In this document: one piece after another, positions 1-8,896 of the stretch
Numbering within the stretch: the stretch's first letter is position 1
How the letters are laid out: each line of letters begins with the position of its first letter
The notes under the pieces: model-generated
What the model saw: only the letters and a program-made list of their open reading frames with translations
What the model was told of the DNA's origin: nothing
Database searches by the model: none
From: Roseomonas marmotae
GTDB lineage: Bacteria > Pseudomonadota > Alphaproteobacteria > Acetobacterales > Acetobacteraceae
Length of the DNA stretch: 64,000 bases
Assembly (NCBI RefSeq): GCF_017654485.1
Contig: NZ_CP061091.1
Coordinates: forward strand, 2,734,501-2,798,500
Reading direction: 5' to 3'
Program-made: the position numbers and the translations under genes

Positions 1-415
1 CGGCCGGGGGCGAGGGTCCGTATCCCACGCCCATCAGCAGCGCGCCCAGCAGCAGCAGCGGCCACCAGCCGGAGGCCGCGACAACCAGCCCCGCCACCGC
101 CGTCAGCGCACCGATCTGGAGCATCCGCACCGGTCCCAGCCGCGCCAGCAGCGGCCCGCCGAAGAGCAGGAAGAGCACCGTGCCCAGCGAATTGAGGGAG
201 GAGAGGTTGCCGATCCGCTCCGGCGCCAGCCCGGCACCCGCCGTCAGCAGCGGCGCGATGACCGGCAGGCTCTGGCTGAGGAAGGAGGCCACTGTCTGCA
301 TCCCCAGCGTGGTGCCGAGGGCGATGATCCAGAGCGGAACCCCTCCCTTGGCACCATCTGCTCCGGGCGTGGCGCGCGTCTGCTCTCCGGCGGGCTGGGG
401 CATTCCTGCTGGCAT
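1..415 (-). CDS. MFS transporter, N-terminal part (runs off left edge)
   Basis: Reading left from an ATG at 415, the frame stays open to base 1, so only about the first 138 residues are in the window. After a polar lead of about 25 residues comes a run of hydrophobic segments typical of the first membrane helices of a major facilitator permease. A loop resembling the MFS motif A region (GGPLLARLGPVRML) lies between helices 2 and 3. A second in-frame ATG at 403 is preceded by AGGA, and an AGAGG just upstream of 415 could serve either start. Substrate cannot be told. The family assignment rests on hydrophobic pattern only. Confidence 0.65.
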   Translation of the reverse strand, partial: MPAGMPQPAGEQTRATPGADGAKGGVPLWIIALGTTLGMQTVASFLSQSLPVIAPLLTAGAGLAPERIGNLSSLNSLGTVLFLLFGGPLLARLGPVRMLQIGALTAVAGLVVAASGWWPLLLLGALLMGVGYGPSPPA

Positions 416-539
416 CCTCTGCGAAGGCGCCGCCCCTTGGCGTGGGGCCACGGCGGATGCGCGGCCAGCATGGCTCCGGAACGGCTAGGCGAGCAGGATG
501 CTTACGACGCCCCGCCGCATCCGTCGACCACACGCGCCT

Positions 540-1907
540 TCATGGATGCGGCGCCGGCCGCAGGTCGCCCAGCACGGTCGGGATCAGTTCCGATACGGTG
601 GGATGGATCGGCACCGCCCAGCGCAGCACCGGATAGGGCGTGCCGGCATGCATGGCATCCAGGATGCCGTGGATCGCCTCGTCCCCCTCCACCCCCAGGA
701 TGGCGGCGCCGAGGATGTGCAGTGTCTCGGCATCGGCCACCACCTTCATGACGCCCTGCGTCTCGCCACGCTCCACCGCGCGGCCGACGCGCGCCATCGG
801 CCGGCTGGAGACCAGCAGGGGCCGGCCGGTGGCGCGGGCCTGCGCCTCGGTCATGCCCACCCGGCCCAGAGGCGGGTCGATATAAAGCGCATAGGCGGGG
901 ATGCGGTCGCTGACGCGCCGCGCCTCGCCATCCAGCAGATTGGCGGCGACGATCTCGAAGTCGTTGTAGGCGGTGTGGGTGAAGGCGCCGCGCCCGTTGC
1001 AGTCGCCCAGCGCCCAGATGCCCGGCACGCTGCTGGCCAGCCCGTCATCCACCACCACAAAGCCGCGCGCATCCAGCGCGACCCCGGCGGCCTCCAGCCC
1101 GAGATCATCGGTATTCGGCCGCCGCCCCGTGGCCACCAGCACATGGGAGGCCGCGATCTCCGCCCCGCCCACCCGCACCAGCGCGCCGGAGCCGCGCGGG
1201 GTGAAGCTGACATCCTCGGCACCGGTATGGATGGTGATGCCGTCCGCCTCCAGGATCTCGCGGATCATCGCGGAGATATCAGGGTCCTCGCGGGGGACCA
1301 GGGCGGTGCCACGCTCGATCACCGTCACCTCGGCGCCGAAGCGGCGGTGCATCTGCGCGTATTCCAGCCCGATATAGCTGCCGCCGATCACCACCAGATG
1401 CTCCGGCACCACCTCCAGCCGCAGGATGCCTGAACTGTCCAGCGGCGTGATCCGGTCCAGGCCCGGCATCTCCGGCATGGTGGGGCGGGCACCGACATTC
1501 AGGAAGAGGCGCGGGGCGGTCAGCCGCTCCTCCCCCACGCGGATCACCTGCGGGGCCTCGAAGCAGGCATGGCCGCGCAACAGGGTCAGCCGCTCCATCC
1601 CGCCCAGCCATGTCTCCAGGTTGCCGCGGGCATTGAGGGTGACGGTCTCGGCCCGCGCCTGGACCGCCGGCATGTCGATGGCGACCGGCCCGGCCGAGAC
1701 GCCCCAGCGGGCGGCGTTGCGCGCCACATGCGCGGCGCGGGCACTGGCCACCAGCGCCTTGGTCGGCATGCAGCCGGTATTGACGCAGGTGCCGCCGAGG
1801 AACTTGCGTTCCACCAGGGCGACGTTCATGCCGGCGGCGGTCAGCCGCCCGGCGAGCGAGGGCCCCGCCTGCCCGGCCCCGATGATGATGGCGTCGAACT
1901 CTTTCAT
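540..1907 (-). CDS. FAD-dependent pyridine nucleotide-disulfide oxidoreductase (mercuric reductase/LPD-like)
   Basis: 455-residue class I flavoprotein disulfide reductase. The start MKEFDAIIIGAGQAG puts the FAD-binding GxGxxG at residues 10-15. The redox-active pair is C41/C46 in GGTCVNTGCMPTK. A second Rossmann motif for NAD(P)H (VVIGGSYIGLEYA) follows mid-protein, and the C-terminal dimerisation domain keeps the HPTVSE His-Glu base. The CVNTGC spacing is canonical for the superfamily, but no extra N-terminal metal-binding domain or C-terminal Cys pair is present, so mercury reduction is not supported. It may be a general quinone, aldehyde or dihydrolipoamide-type reductase. An upstream in-frame extension to 2045 exists, but family N-termini begin at the Rossmann strand, so 1907 is preferred. 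Confidence 0.85.
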   Translation of the reverse strand: MKEFDAIIIGAGQAGPSLAGRLTAAGMNVALVERKFLGGTCVNTGCMPTKALVASARAAHVARNAARWGVSAGPVAIDMPAVQARAETVTLNARGNLETWLGGMERLTLLRGHACFEAPQVIRVGEERLTAPRLFLNVGARPTMPEMPGLDRITPLDSSGILRLEVVPEHLVVIGGSYIGLEYAQMHRRFGAEVTVIERGTALVPREDPDISAMIREILEADGITIHTGAEDVSFTPRGSGALVRVGGAEIAASHVLVATGRRPNTDDLGLEAAGVALDARGFVVVDDGLASSVPGIWALGDCNGRGAFTHTAYNDFEIVAANLLDGEARRVSDRIPAYALYIDPPLGRVGMTEAQARATGRPLLVSSRPMARVGRAVERGETQGVMKVVADAETLHILGAAILGVEGDEAIHGILDAMHAGTPYPVLRWAVPIHPTVSELIPTVLGDLRPAPHP

Positions 1908-2041
1908 GCGCCCTCCGCTGGACAGGCGGCATGGAACCGCTGTCGCGCCGTCGGTGGTTCTGGCCAGCGGGCAGCATGCGCCAGCTGGAGCAGCTTTGGC
2001 CAGGATTACCGTTCGGTCCGCGCCATGGATGACGTGCTGGC

Positions 2042-2854
2042 TCACGCCCCGCTGGCGTGGCGCTCCAGCCAGGATACCGCGAAGGCGCAGATGGCCGCGG
2101 CATCCAGCAGCATTGACGGCGCCGCGCCGACCAGCCCCCGCGCGCCCTGCCCGCCGGCCAGGAAATCCCGCAGGATGGTGGCGAAATAATCATCATCCAG
2201 GCCCGGCACGACCGGCAGGGATGTCTCGAATTCCTCCAGCATGCGCCAGCACACTCCGCCAGGGATGGCGAAGGGCACCTCATACCGGCGGATGCGCTTG
2301 CCGGGGATGCGCGCCCGGTGCTCGGCCAGATGCAGCAGCGTGATGGTATCGGGCGGCGCAGCGACCATCAGGATCTTGCCGCCCGCCTCCACCAGCTTCG
2401 CGAAGGGCGAAGCTTCGCCATAGCCGTAGTCCAGCGGATGCGCCTCCGTCACCCAGCCGGCGCGCGTGCCGATGGCGGCGACGGATGCACCGGGATTGCC
2501 GCTGCGGCGGGCGCCAGGCGTGGTGCGGATGAATTCCGCCAGCACGCCGTTCTCCCGGCTGGCGCGGGAGGATGCGGGGTCGAAAGGCGGGATATGCGGG
2601 CGCCATGCCGGCGGGACGCGCCCCTGCCCGTCCAGAAGTTCGTCATAGGCCGCATCCCAGTCGGTATAGGCGAGGATGGTGCCACCGGGGCCCACCGCGT
2701 CCCGGAGCGCGCCGATCAGGGCATCCGGTCCGTTTAGCAGCCGCCCCACCTGGCGCATGGCGGCATGCACCATCACCATCCCGCCCGCCTCGAGGCCGAG
2801 GCGCGCCAGATCCTCCCGCAGGTCAGCGCGTGTGCGGAAAGGTGGTGCGGTCAT
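2042..2854 (-). CDS. Aminoglycoside N3-acetyltransferase family protein (AAC(3)-like)
   Basis: 270 residues, the normal AAC(3) length. Hallmarks are an N-terminal HAAMRQVG block, a GGTILAYTDWDAAY strand and a conserved HPLDYGYGEASPFAKLVEAG block followed by ILMVAAPPDTITLLHLAEH, which in this family builds the acetyl-CoA and aminoglycoside pockets. The family moves an acetyl group from acetyl-CoA to the 3-amino group of 2-deoxystreptamine aminoglycosides. Nothing mobile flanks the gene and its base use matches its neighbours, so this is probably an intrinsic chromosomal enzyme that may have another natural substrate. It lies 134 bp upstream of the oxidoreductase on the same strand. Confidence 0.85.
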   Translation of the reverse strand: MTAPPFRTRADLREDLARLGLEAGGMVMVHAAMRQVGRLLNGPDALIGALRDAVGPGGTILAYTDWDAAYDELLDGQGRVPPAWRPHIPPFDPASSRASRENGVLAEFIRTTPGARRSGNPGASVAAIGTRAGWVTEAHPLDYGYGEASPFAKLVEAGGKILMVAAPPDTITLLHLAEHRARIPGKRIRRYEVPFAIPGGVCWRMLEEFETSLPVVPGLDDDYFATILRDFLAGGQGARGLVGAAPSMLLDAAAICAFAVSWLERHASGA

Positions 2855-2927
2855 CCGGGGAAGGTCGCCAGCCGCCGGGCCGGCGTCAACCGGTGGCCCG
2901 GGCCATATGCCCGGACCACCCGTGAGA

Positions 2928-5156
2928 TCAGATGCCGATGGCGGCCTTGATCTTCTCCCGCGTCATCGGCAAGTCGCGCAGGCGTTGGCCGGCGGCACGC
3001 GCCACGGCATTGCCGATGGCCGCCGCCGCGGGCCCCTGCCCCGTCTCCCCCGCGCCCAGGAACGGCGTGCCGGGCCGGTCGATCACATGCACATCCATCT
3101 GCCGGGGCACGGCGTTGAAGCGCATCATCGGGTAGGTGGACCAGTCCACGCTGGTCAGGCCGTTCGGCGTGAAGCCCACGGACTCATAGAGCGTCCAGCT
3201 GGTGGATTGGATGATGGCGCCTTCCACCTGGTTGCGAAGCCCGTCAGGGTTGACGACCTCCCCGGCATCCACCGCCGCCACGATGCGCAGCGGCCGCACG
3301 CGTCCGGTCTCGCGCTCCACCGTCACCTCGGCCGCCACGGCGCAATAGGCGGCGTAGTTCTTGTAGCGCGCGAAGCCGAAGCCATGGCCGATGCCCGGCG
3401 CCGGCTTGCCCTTGCCCCAGCCGAACTTCTCCGCCGCCAGCTGGATGACGGCGCGGCCCCGCTCATCCTCCAGGTGCCGCAGGCGGAACTCCACGGGGTC
3501 GGCGCCGGCGGCATCCGCCAGCTCGTCCATGAAACTCTCGATGCTGAAGACGTTCATGAAGGCACCAAGTCCCCGCAGGGCCGAGACGCGCAGCGGCATC
3601 TGCGGGATGAAGTGGTGCATCACCTGGGCGTTGGGGAAGGTGTAGAGCGGGATGGCATTGCGGTCGCCAGCCCCCGCCGGCTGCGGCGCGGGCCTGGGCG
3701 CCGCGGGCTTGAAGGGCTCGGCCAAAAGCTGCCCGGCCAGCAGGTTGCCCGCCGGGCCGGGGCGGGTGTTATGCGTATTGCTCCAGACGCCGTAGTCCCA
3801 GTTGATGATCCGCCCGTCAGCGTCCAGCTTTCCGGCGGCCTCGGTGATCATGGCGGGGGAGAGCGGCTCCCAGCCCTGTTCCTGCTCCCGCATCCATTGC
3901 AGGCGGATGGGGCGGCCGGGCATGGCGCGCGCGATCAGCACGGCATCCGCCGCCACGTCGTCGGCGCCGTTATGGCCGTAGCAGCCGGAGCCCTCGACAT
4001 GGATGCAGCGCACCTGCTCCGCCGGCATCCGCAGCATCTCGGAAAGGGCGCCGCGCAAGGGATAGACGCCCTGGCTATGCGTCCAGACCGTCATCACCCC
4101 GTCCTGGAACTGCGCCAGGGCGCATGAGGGGCCGATGGAGCCATGCGCCTGGTACTGGCGCGTATAGGTGGCGCGCAGCTCCTTCACCGTGCCGGGGACA
4201 GGCGCGTTCTTGTCCAGGATGGAATAGCTCTGGGTCGGCAGGGCACGCATGGCGGCGAAGAGGTCGCTCTGCTCGGGCAGGTTAGGCCCGCCTTCCCAGC
4301 GCGCGCCGGCGGCCAGGGCACGCATGGCCTTGATGGCCTGCCATTCGCGCTCCGCCACCACGGCCAGGAAGCTGCCGTCCCGCACCACGCCCAGCACGCC
4401 CGGCAGGGCCTCGGCGGCGGTGCTGTCCAGCAGGGCGAGCCGCGCGCCCGGCGCGGGCGGGCGCACCACGCGGGCATGGAGCATGCCCTCGGGCCGCATG
4501 TCCTGCACATAAGCGGCGCCACCCGTGACCTTGGCGGGGATATCCACGCGCGGCACGGGCTGCCCCATCACCCGGAACTGTGCGGGCGCCTTCAGCTTGG
4601 ATTCCGGCTGGGCCTTCACATGCAGGTCCAGCCCTGTCACCAGCTCCCCGAAGCTGACGCGGCGGCCATCGGCGGCGATGACGGCGCCCTGTTCGGCGCG
4701 CAGGCTTCCGGCCTCCAGGCCCAGCTGCTCGGCGGCGCGGCCGATCAGCAGCTCCCGCACCTGCGCGGCCGCGTGGCGGATGGCGGTGCCGCTTTCCTGC
4801 ATGGACTGGCTGCCGGCGGTATAGCCCTCATTGGGCGTACGACCGGTATCGCCGCTGACGAGCTGGATGCGCTCCATCGGCACCTCCAGCTCCTCCGCCG
4901 CGATCTGCATCACCGCTGTCTTGACGCCCTGCCCCAGCTCCACCTTGCCGGTGAAGAGCGTGACGTCGCCCTGGGCATCGATCCGCAGCCAGGCATCCAG
5001 CTCAGGCGTGGTCTTCAGGCTTCCCGGCAGCGGCGGGGCCTTGGCGGGCGGCGTGCCGGGCTGCGCGGCTTCCTGCGCGCGCAGCGGCAGGGTGAAGCCC
5101 AGCACCAGCGCCCCGCCGACGCCGAGAAGCCCGCGGCGGGAGAGTTCGGCACTCAT
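2928..5156 (-). CDS. Molybdopterin-binding large subunit of xanthine dehydrogenase-family oxidoreductase (IorB/AldG-like)
   Basis: 742 residues. The N-terminus MSAELSRRGLLGVGG is a twin-arginine signal (RR at 7-8) followed by a hydrophobic core and an AQE-type cleavage site, so the folded Mo-cofactor subunit should be exported to the periplasm. The rest matches the two-part molybdopterin-binding architecture of isoquinoline 1-oxidoreductase beta / AldG. The C-terminal GAGETGQGPAAAAIGNAVARA block is the family's cofactor and active-site Glu region. Its ATG overlaps the stop of the [2Fe-2S] subunit by 4 bp (ATGA), so the two are translationally coupled. The likely reaction is hydroxylation or oxidation of an aldehyde or N-heterocycle, with electrons going to the [2Fe-2S] subunit and then to the neighbouring cytochrome c. 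Substrate is unknown. Confidence 0.9.
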   Translation of the reverse strand: MSAELSRRGLLGVGGALVLGFTLPLRAQEAAQPGTPPAKAPPLPGSLKTTPELDAWLRIDAQGDVTLFTGKVELGQGVKTAVMQIAAEELEVPMERIQLVSGDTGRTPNEGYTAGSQSMQESGTAIRHAAAQVRELLIGRAAEQLGLEAGSLRAEQGAVIAADGRRVSFGELVTGLDLHVKAQPESKLKAPAQFRVMGQPVPRVDIPAKVTGGAAYVQDMRPEGMLHARVVRPPAPGARLALLDSTAAEALPGVLGVVRDGSFLAVVAEREWQAIKAMRALAAGARWEGGPNLPEQSDLFAAMRALPTQSYSILDKNAPVPGTVKELRATYTRQYQAHGSIGPSCALAQFQDGVMTVWTHSQGVYPLRGALSEMLRMPAEQVRCIHVEGSGCYGHNGADDVAADAVLIARAMPGRPIRLQWMREQEQGWEPLSPAMITEAAGKLDADGRIINWDYGVWSNTHNTRPGPAGNLLAGQLLAEPFKPAAPRPAPQPAGAGDRNAIPLYTFPNAQVMHHFIPQMPLRVSALRGLGAFMNVFSIESFMDELADAAGADPVEFRLRHLEDERGRAVIQLAAEKFGWGKGKPAPGIGHGFGFARYKNYAAYCAVAAEVTVERETGRVRPLRIVAAVDAGEVVNPDGLRNQVEGAIIQSTSWTLYESVGFTPNGLTSVDWSTYPMMRFNAVPRQMDVHVIDRPGTPFLGAGETGQGPAAAAIGNAVARAAGQRLRDLPMTREKIKAAIGI

Positions 5157-5653
5157 CGCACCGCTCCCGTGGCGGAGGTGGGACTGGCATCGGCCCGCTG
5201 CATCAGCCCGGCGGCCCGGCGGACGGCCTTCAGGATCCGCACATGCGTGCCGCAGCGGCAGAGGTTGGTCTGCAGGTTCGCGCGGATCTCGTCATCCGTC
5301 GGGTTCGGGTTGGCGCGCAGCAGGGCCTGGGCACGCATCATCATGCCGGGGATGCAGTAGCCGCACTGGGCCGCCTGCTCCTCGATGAAGGCGCGTTGCA
5401 GGGCGCCGGGCGCCTCGGCGGTGCCGAGGCCCTCCAGGGTCGTGATCTCCCGCCCCTCGAGCAGCAGCACAGGGGAGACGCAGGAGAAGACCGCCTCCCC
5501 ATCCACCATCACCGTGCAGGAGCCGCATTGGCCGAGGCCGCAGCCGTATTTGGCCGCGTGCAGCCCCAGCTCATCCCGCAGCGCGTAGAGCAGCGGCGTT
5601 TCCGGGTCGATATCCAGCGAATGCTGCTGGCCGTTTACCTTGAGATTCACCAT
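5153..5653 (-). CDS. [2Fe-2S] small subunit of molybdenum hydroxylase (IorA/AldF-like)
   Basis: 166 residues. The N-terminal plant-type ferredoxin domain carries CGLGQCGSC and a later Cys (VFSC). The C-terminal all-helical domain carries CGYC and CRC motifs for the second [2Fe-2S] cluster. No signal peptide is present, so it probably leaves the cell bound to the Tat-exported large subunit. ATG 5653 is chosen because GAGG lies six bases upstream. A GTG at 5665 overlapping the cytochrome stop as GTGA is an alternative that would couple translation to the upstream gene. It sits between the cytochrome c gene and the Mo subunit in one operon. Confidence 0.9.
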   Translation of the reverse strand: MVNLKVNGQQHSLDIDPETPLLYALRDELGLHAAKYGCGLGQCGSCTVMVDGEAVFSCVSPVLLLEGREITTLEGLGTAEAPGALQRAFIEEQAAQCGYCIPGMMMRAQALLRANPNPTDDEIRANLQTNLCRCGTHVRILKAVRRAAGLMQRADASPTSATGAVR

Positions 5654-5661
5654 GGCAGGCC

Positions 5662-7023
5662 TCACTGGGTCGGGTCGGCGGGGGCGGACTGCACGGCATC
5701 GGTGGGCCGGGCCGCCGAGGTCGTATGGCCCCGCCGCACCTCGCGCACCAAAGCTTCCACCCCCGTCCAGGGCTGCTGGTCCGTGAAGGCGGCGCGGATA
5801 TAGCCTAGCAGCTCGACGATCTGCTGATCGGTCAAGACTGCGCGGAAACCCGGCATGATCGGCGCGCGCTCACCCTCGGCGGCGGGCAGGCCGTCCAGCA
5901 CGACATTGATGAGGTTGCGTGGATTGGGGCCGTGCGGGGCGGTGCTGCCCTTCAGGTGCATGCCGCCGAAGGGCAGTGGCCGGCCGGCCTCGTGGCAGCT
6001 GGCGCAGGCGCTGGCATAGACGGCGCGCCCGGCATCCTGCCCGGGCACCGGGGGCACTGACTGGCTGTCGGCCATGATGGGGCTGGTGCCGGGGCCGGGC
6101 GTGGGGGTGGTGGGGGCCGTCACAGTGGCCGGCGTCACGCCATGTCCCATCCGCCGCGCCACATAGCCGGCGATGGCGCGCACGTCCTCCTCCGGCACCC
6201 AGGCCAGATTAGCCACCACGGGCGCCATCGGGCCACGGGCGATGCCATGCGAGGCCTCCCAGCCGTGGCGGAGGTAGTGAAAGAGGCTTTCCTCCGTCCA
6301 GGGCTGCGGCGCCGGGGAGGATTGGTCGACGGCATAGGCGTACCAGCCCTCCGCCTCCCCGCCCGAGAGGGCGCGGTCATGCTGCACGGCGCCCAGGGCA
6401 TTGCGCGGCGAGTGGCAGGCGCCGCAATGGCCGAGGCCCTCCGCCAGATAGGCGCCGTGGTCGGCCTCGAGCTCCGGCCTCGGACCCTCCTTCAGGAAGA
6501 GCAGCTTCCACCCCGCCAGCAGCGGCCGGAAGCCCAGCGGGAAGACCAGTTCATTGGCCGGCGTCTCGGCCCGCACCGGCTCGCGCGTCATCAGATAGGC
6601 ATAGATGGCGCGGTTGTCGGCCTCGGTGACGAGGGTGAAGTGGTCGTAGGGGAAAGCCGGGTAGAGGTGGCTGCCCTCGCGGTCCACGCCCTCGCGCATC
6701 GCGCGCTGGAAGGCGGCTTCCGACCAGCGGCCGATCCCTGTCTCCAGGTCCGGAGTGATATTGGTGGAATAGACGGTGCCAAAGGGCGTCGGCAGGGCCA
6801 GCCCACCGGCGAAGACCTTGCCGCCCGGCGCGGTGTGGCAGGTGTTGCAATCGCCGATCGCCGCCAGTTCCGCGCCGCGCCGGATCAGTTCGGGCGGGAA
6901 GCTCTCGCGCGTCGGTGGCGTCACGGGGTCCAGGGCGGGCTTCCAGGCCAGCGCGGCGAAGCCGGCGCCAGCCAGGACGATCGCCCCGGCGGCGCCCAGC
7001 AGTAGTGTCTTGAGTCTTGGCAC
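5662..7023 (-). CDS. Membrane-anchored tri-heme cytochrome c (AldH-like electron acceptor)
   Basis: 453 residues with one N-terminal membrane helix (about residues 6-28) and three CXXCH haem motifs: CNTCH at 59, CGACH at 200 and CASCH at 340. This three-haem layout is that of the cytochrome subunits of acetic-acid-bacterial alcohol, aldehyde and gluconate dehydrogenases, which pass electrons to ubiquinone. The GTG start at 7023 is picked because GGAGG lies five bases upstream; an ATG at 7044 would add seven poorly conserved residues. It is the first gene of the operon and should accept electrons from the following [2Fe-2S]/Mo subunits in the periplasm. Confidence 0.88.
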   Translation of the reverse strand: MPRLKTLLLGAAGAIVLAGAGFAALAWKPALDPVTPPTRESFPPELIRRGAELAAIGDCNTCHTAPGGKVFAGGLALPTPFGTVYSTNITPDLETGIGRWSEAAFQRAMREGVDREGSHLYPAFPYDHFTLVTEADNRAIYAYLMTREPVRAETPANELVFPLGFRPLLAGWKLLFLKEGPRPELEADHGAYLAEGLGHCGACHSPRNALGAVQHDRALSGGEAEGWYAYAVDQSSPAPQPWTEESLFHYLRHGWEASHGIARGPMAPVVANLAWVPEEDVRAIAGYVARRMGHGVTPATVTAPTTPTPGPGTSPIMADSQSVPPVPGQDAGRAVYASACASCHEAGRPLPFGGMHLKGSTAPHGPNPRNLINVVLDGLPAAEGERAPIMPGFRAVLTDQQIVELLGYIRAAFTDQQPWTGVEALVREVRRGHTTSAARPTDAVQSAPADPTQ

Positions 7024-7239
7024 AGTTACCTCCGCGCACAGCATGTTGCGCCACCCGTCCTACCGCAACCCCCCCGCGAAGAAGGGCACGGGACCACACC
7101 ATGGCGCCGGCACCATGCGGACGGGGCCAGTCCATGGATCGGCGATGACTTGTCTGACGGCCCGCGCTAATGGATTTGAATGCAAATCGACCGCTTCAAG
7201 AAAGCTTGGGTCGAAGAAACTGGGGAGAACTTGCCGATC

Positions 7240-8856
7240 ATGTCCAGACAGCCTTCCGGCCGGGCGACCCGCTTCACGCTCCGGGCAGCCCTCACCGCCT
7301 CCTGTCTCGCGGTGTCCCTGCTGGCATCGGCGGTGCCGGCGCAGGCACAGAGCACGTTGCGCGTCGTGCTGCGCAACGACCTCGCCTCCATCGACCCGGT
7401 GGCCTCGACCGCCACCTTCGCCCGCAACCACGGCTTCATGGTCTATGACCAGCTCTACGCCCTCGACACCAAGGGCGAGCCGCAGCGGCAGATGCTGGAG
7501 AGCGAGGAGGTCTCGGCCGACGGCCGCCAGTGGCGCTTCACGCTGCGCGACGGCCTGCGCTTCCATGACGGCAACCCCGTGCGCGCCGCCGATGCCGTGG
7601 CCTCCATCCGCCGCTGGGCGCAGCGCGACGTGGTGGGCCGGGCGCTCGCCGCCGCCACGGGATCGATGGAGGTGGTGGACGACAAGACCTTCACCATCAC
7701 CCTCTCCCGCCCCTTCGCGCTGGTGAAGCAGGCGCTGGCGCGGCCGACGGCCAGCGCGCTCTTCATCATGCCGGAGGCCGTGGCGCAGACCCCGGCGACC
7801 GAGCAGATCACCAGCGCCGTCGGCTCCGGCCCCTTCATCTTCCGCCGTGACCAGTGGCAGGTCGGCAACCGCGCCATCTATGAGCGCAATCCGGAGTATC
7901 GCGCGCGCAGCGAGGCGCCAGACGGGCTGGCCGGCGCCAAGACCCCGAAGGTGGACCGGATCGAATGGCTCTCCATGCCCGATCCCTCCACCGCCCTGGG
8001 TGCGCTGAGCACGGGCGAGATCGATTTCTGGGAGCTGCCGCCGCCGGACATGATCCCGGCGCTGGAGAAGATGCGGAACGTCAGCCTCGCGGCGATCGAT
8101 CCCATCGGCTCCCAGGTCTGGCTGCGGATGAATGCCCAGCAACCGCCTTTCAACGACCCGCGCGCGCGCCAGGCGCTGCTGCGCGTCATCAATCAGCGTG
8201 ACGTGCTGGATGCCGCCGGCCTGCCGCCGGAGGATCGGGTGGAGCGCTGCAACGCCTTCTTCTACTGCGGCACGCCGCTGGAAAGCGCCGCCGGCACAGA
8301 GGGTCTCGACCGCCCGGACCCTGAGGCCGCGCGCGCGCTGCTGAAGGAGGCCGGCTATGACGGCCGCCCCATCGTCTTCCTGGATGCGGCGGACCTGACC
8401 ACCAACCACGCGGCCACGCTGGTGATGGCCGAGGCCTTCAGCAAGATCGGGCTGAAGATGGATACCGTGACCACCGACTTCGCCACCCTGACCGCCCGCC
8501 GCAACAAGCGGGATCCGGTGGCGCAGGGCGGCTGGAACCTCTTCATCACCGTGGGCAACGTGCTGGATGGCGGCGATCCGCTCTCCAGCCTCTATCTCGC
8601 CTCACCCTGCACGGGCGGGCTGGCGGGCTGGCCCTGCGACGAGAAGCTGGAGGAGCTGCGCCGCACCTGGTGGCAGGAGCAGGACCCGGCGAAGCGCCGC
8701 GCGCTGGTGGATGACATCCAGCGCCAGGCCTATCAGAGCCTGCCCTATATTCCGGCCGGGCAGTTCCGCAGCCGCGCCGCCTTCCGCAGCAATGTGCAGG
8801 GCGTGCGGGCGACGACGGTGCCGGTCTTCTGGGGTATCGAGAAGACGGGGAACTGA
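7240..8856 (+). CDS. ABC transporter substrate-binding protein, family 5 (peptide/opine type)
   Basis: 538 residues with a cleavable signal ending near AVPAQAQ. It is a typical family 5 binding protein: an early LASIDPVAST segment, WRFTLRDGLRFHDG (the DppA/OppA signature strand) and GSGPF in the hinge region. GGGGAGA lies 11 bases before ATG 7240; an in-frame ATG at 7180 is upstream but would precede the signal peptide with 20 polar residues. No permease or ATPase genes are adjacent, so it is an orphan receptor here. It resembles the binding protein at 51-52.6 kb. It probably captures peptides or peptide-like compounds in the periplasm. Confidence 0.88.
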   Translation: MSRQPSGRATRFTLRAALTASCLAVSLLASAVPAQAQSTLRVVLRNDLASIDPVASTATFARNHGFMVYDQLYALDTKGEPQRQMLESEEVSADGRQWRFTLRDGLRFHDGNPVRAADAVASIRRWAQRDVVGRALAAATGSMEVVDDKTFTITLSRPFALVKQALARPTASALFIMPEAVAQTPATEQITSAVGSGPFIFRRDQWQVGNRAIYERNPEYRARSEAPDGLAGAKTPKVDRIEWLSMPDPSTALGALSTGEIDFWELPPPDMIPALEKMRNVSLAAIDPIGSQVWLRMNAQQPPFNDPRARQALLRVINQRDVLDAAGLPPEDRVERCNAFFYCGTPLESAAGTEGLDRPDPEAARALLKEAGYDGRPIVFLDAADLTTNHAATLVMAEAFSKIGLKMDTVTTDFATLTARRNKRDPVAQGGWNLFITVGNVLDGGDPLSSLYLASPCTGGLAGWPCDEKLEELRRTWWQEQDPAKRRALVDDIQRQAYQSLPYIPAGQFRSRAAFRSNVQGVRATTVPVFWGIEKTGN

Positions 8857-8862
8857 AACAGG

Positions 8863-8893
8863 AGGGGGGGCAGGTTCCGCCCTGCCCCCCTTT
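8863..8893 (+). terminator. Intrinsic terminator after the family-5 binding protein
   Basis: A GGGGGGCAGG / CCTGCCCCCC stem of 10 pairs with a six-base loop is followed by TTT. It begins 8 bases after the stop codon of the plus-strand gene and lies between two convergent genes. The T-run is short, but a complementary A-poor flank makes it weaker on the minus strand. Confidence 0.7.
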
Positions 8894-8896
8894 GCC

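Noticed and set aside
540..1907. True mercuric reductase
   Set aside because: No N-terminal heavy-metal domain, no C-terminal Cys pair, and no mer genes nearby.
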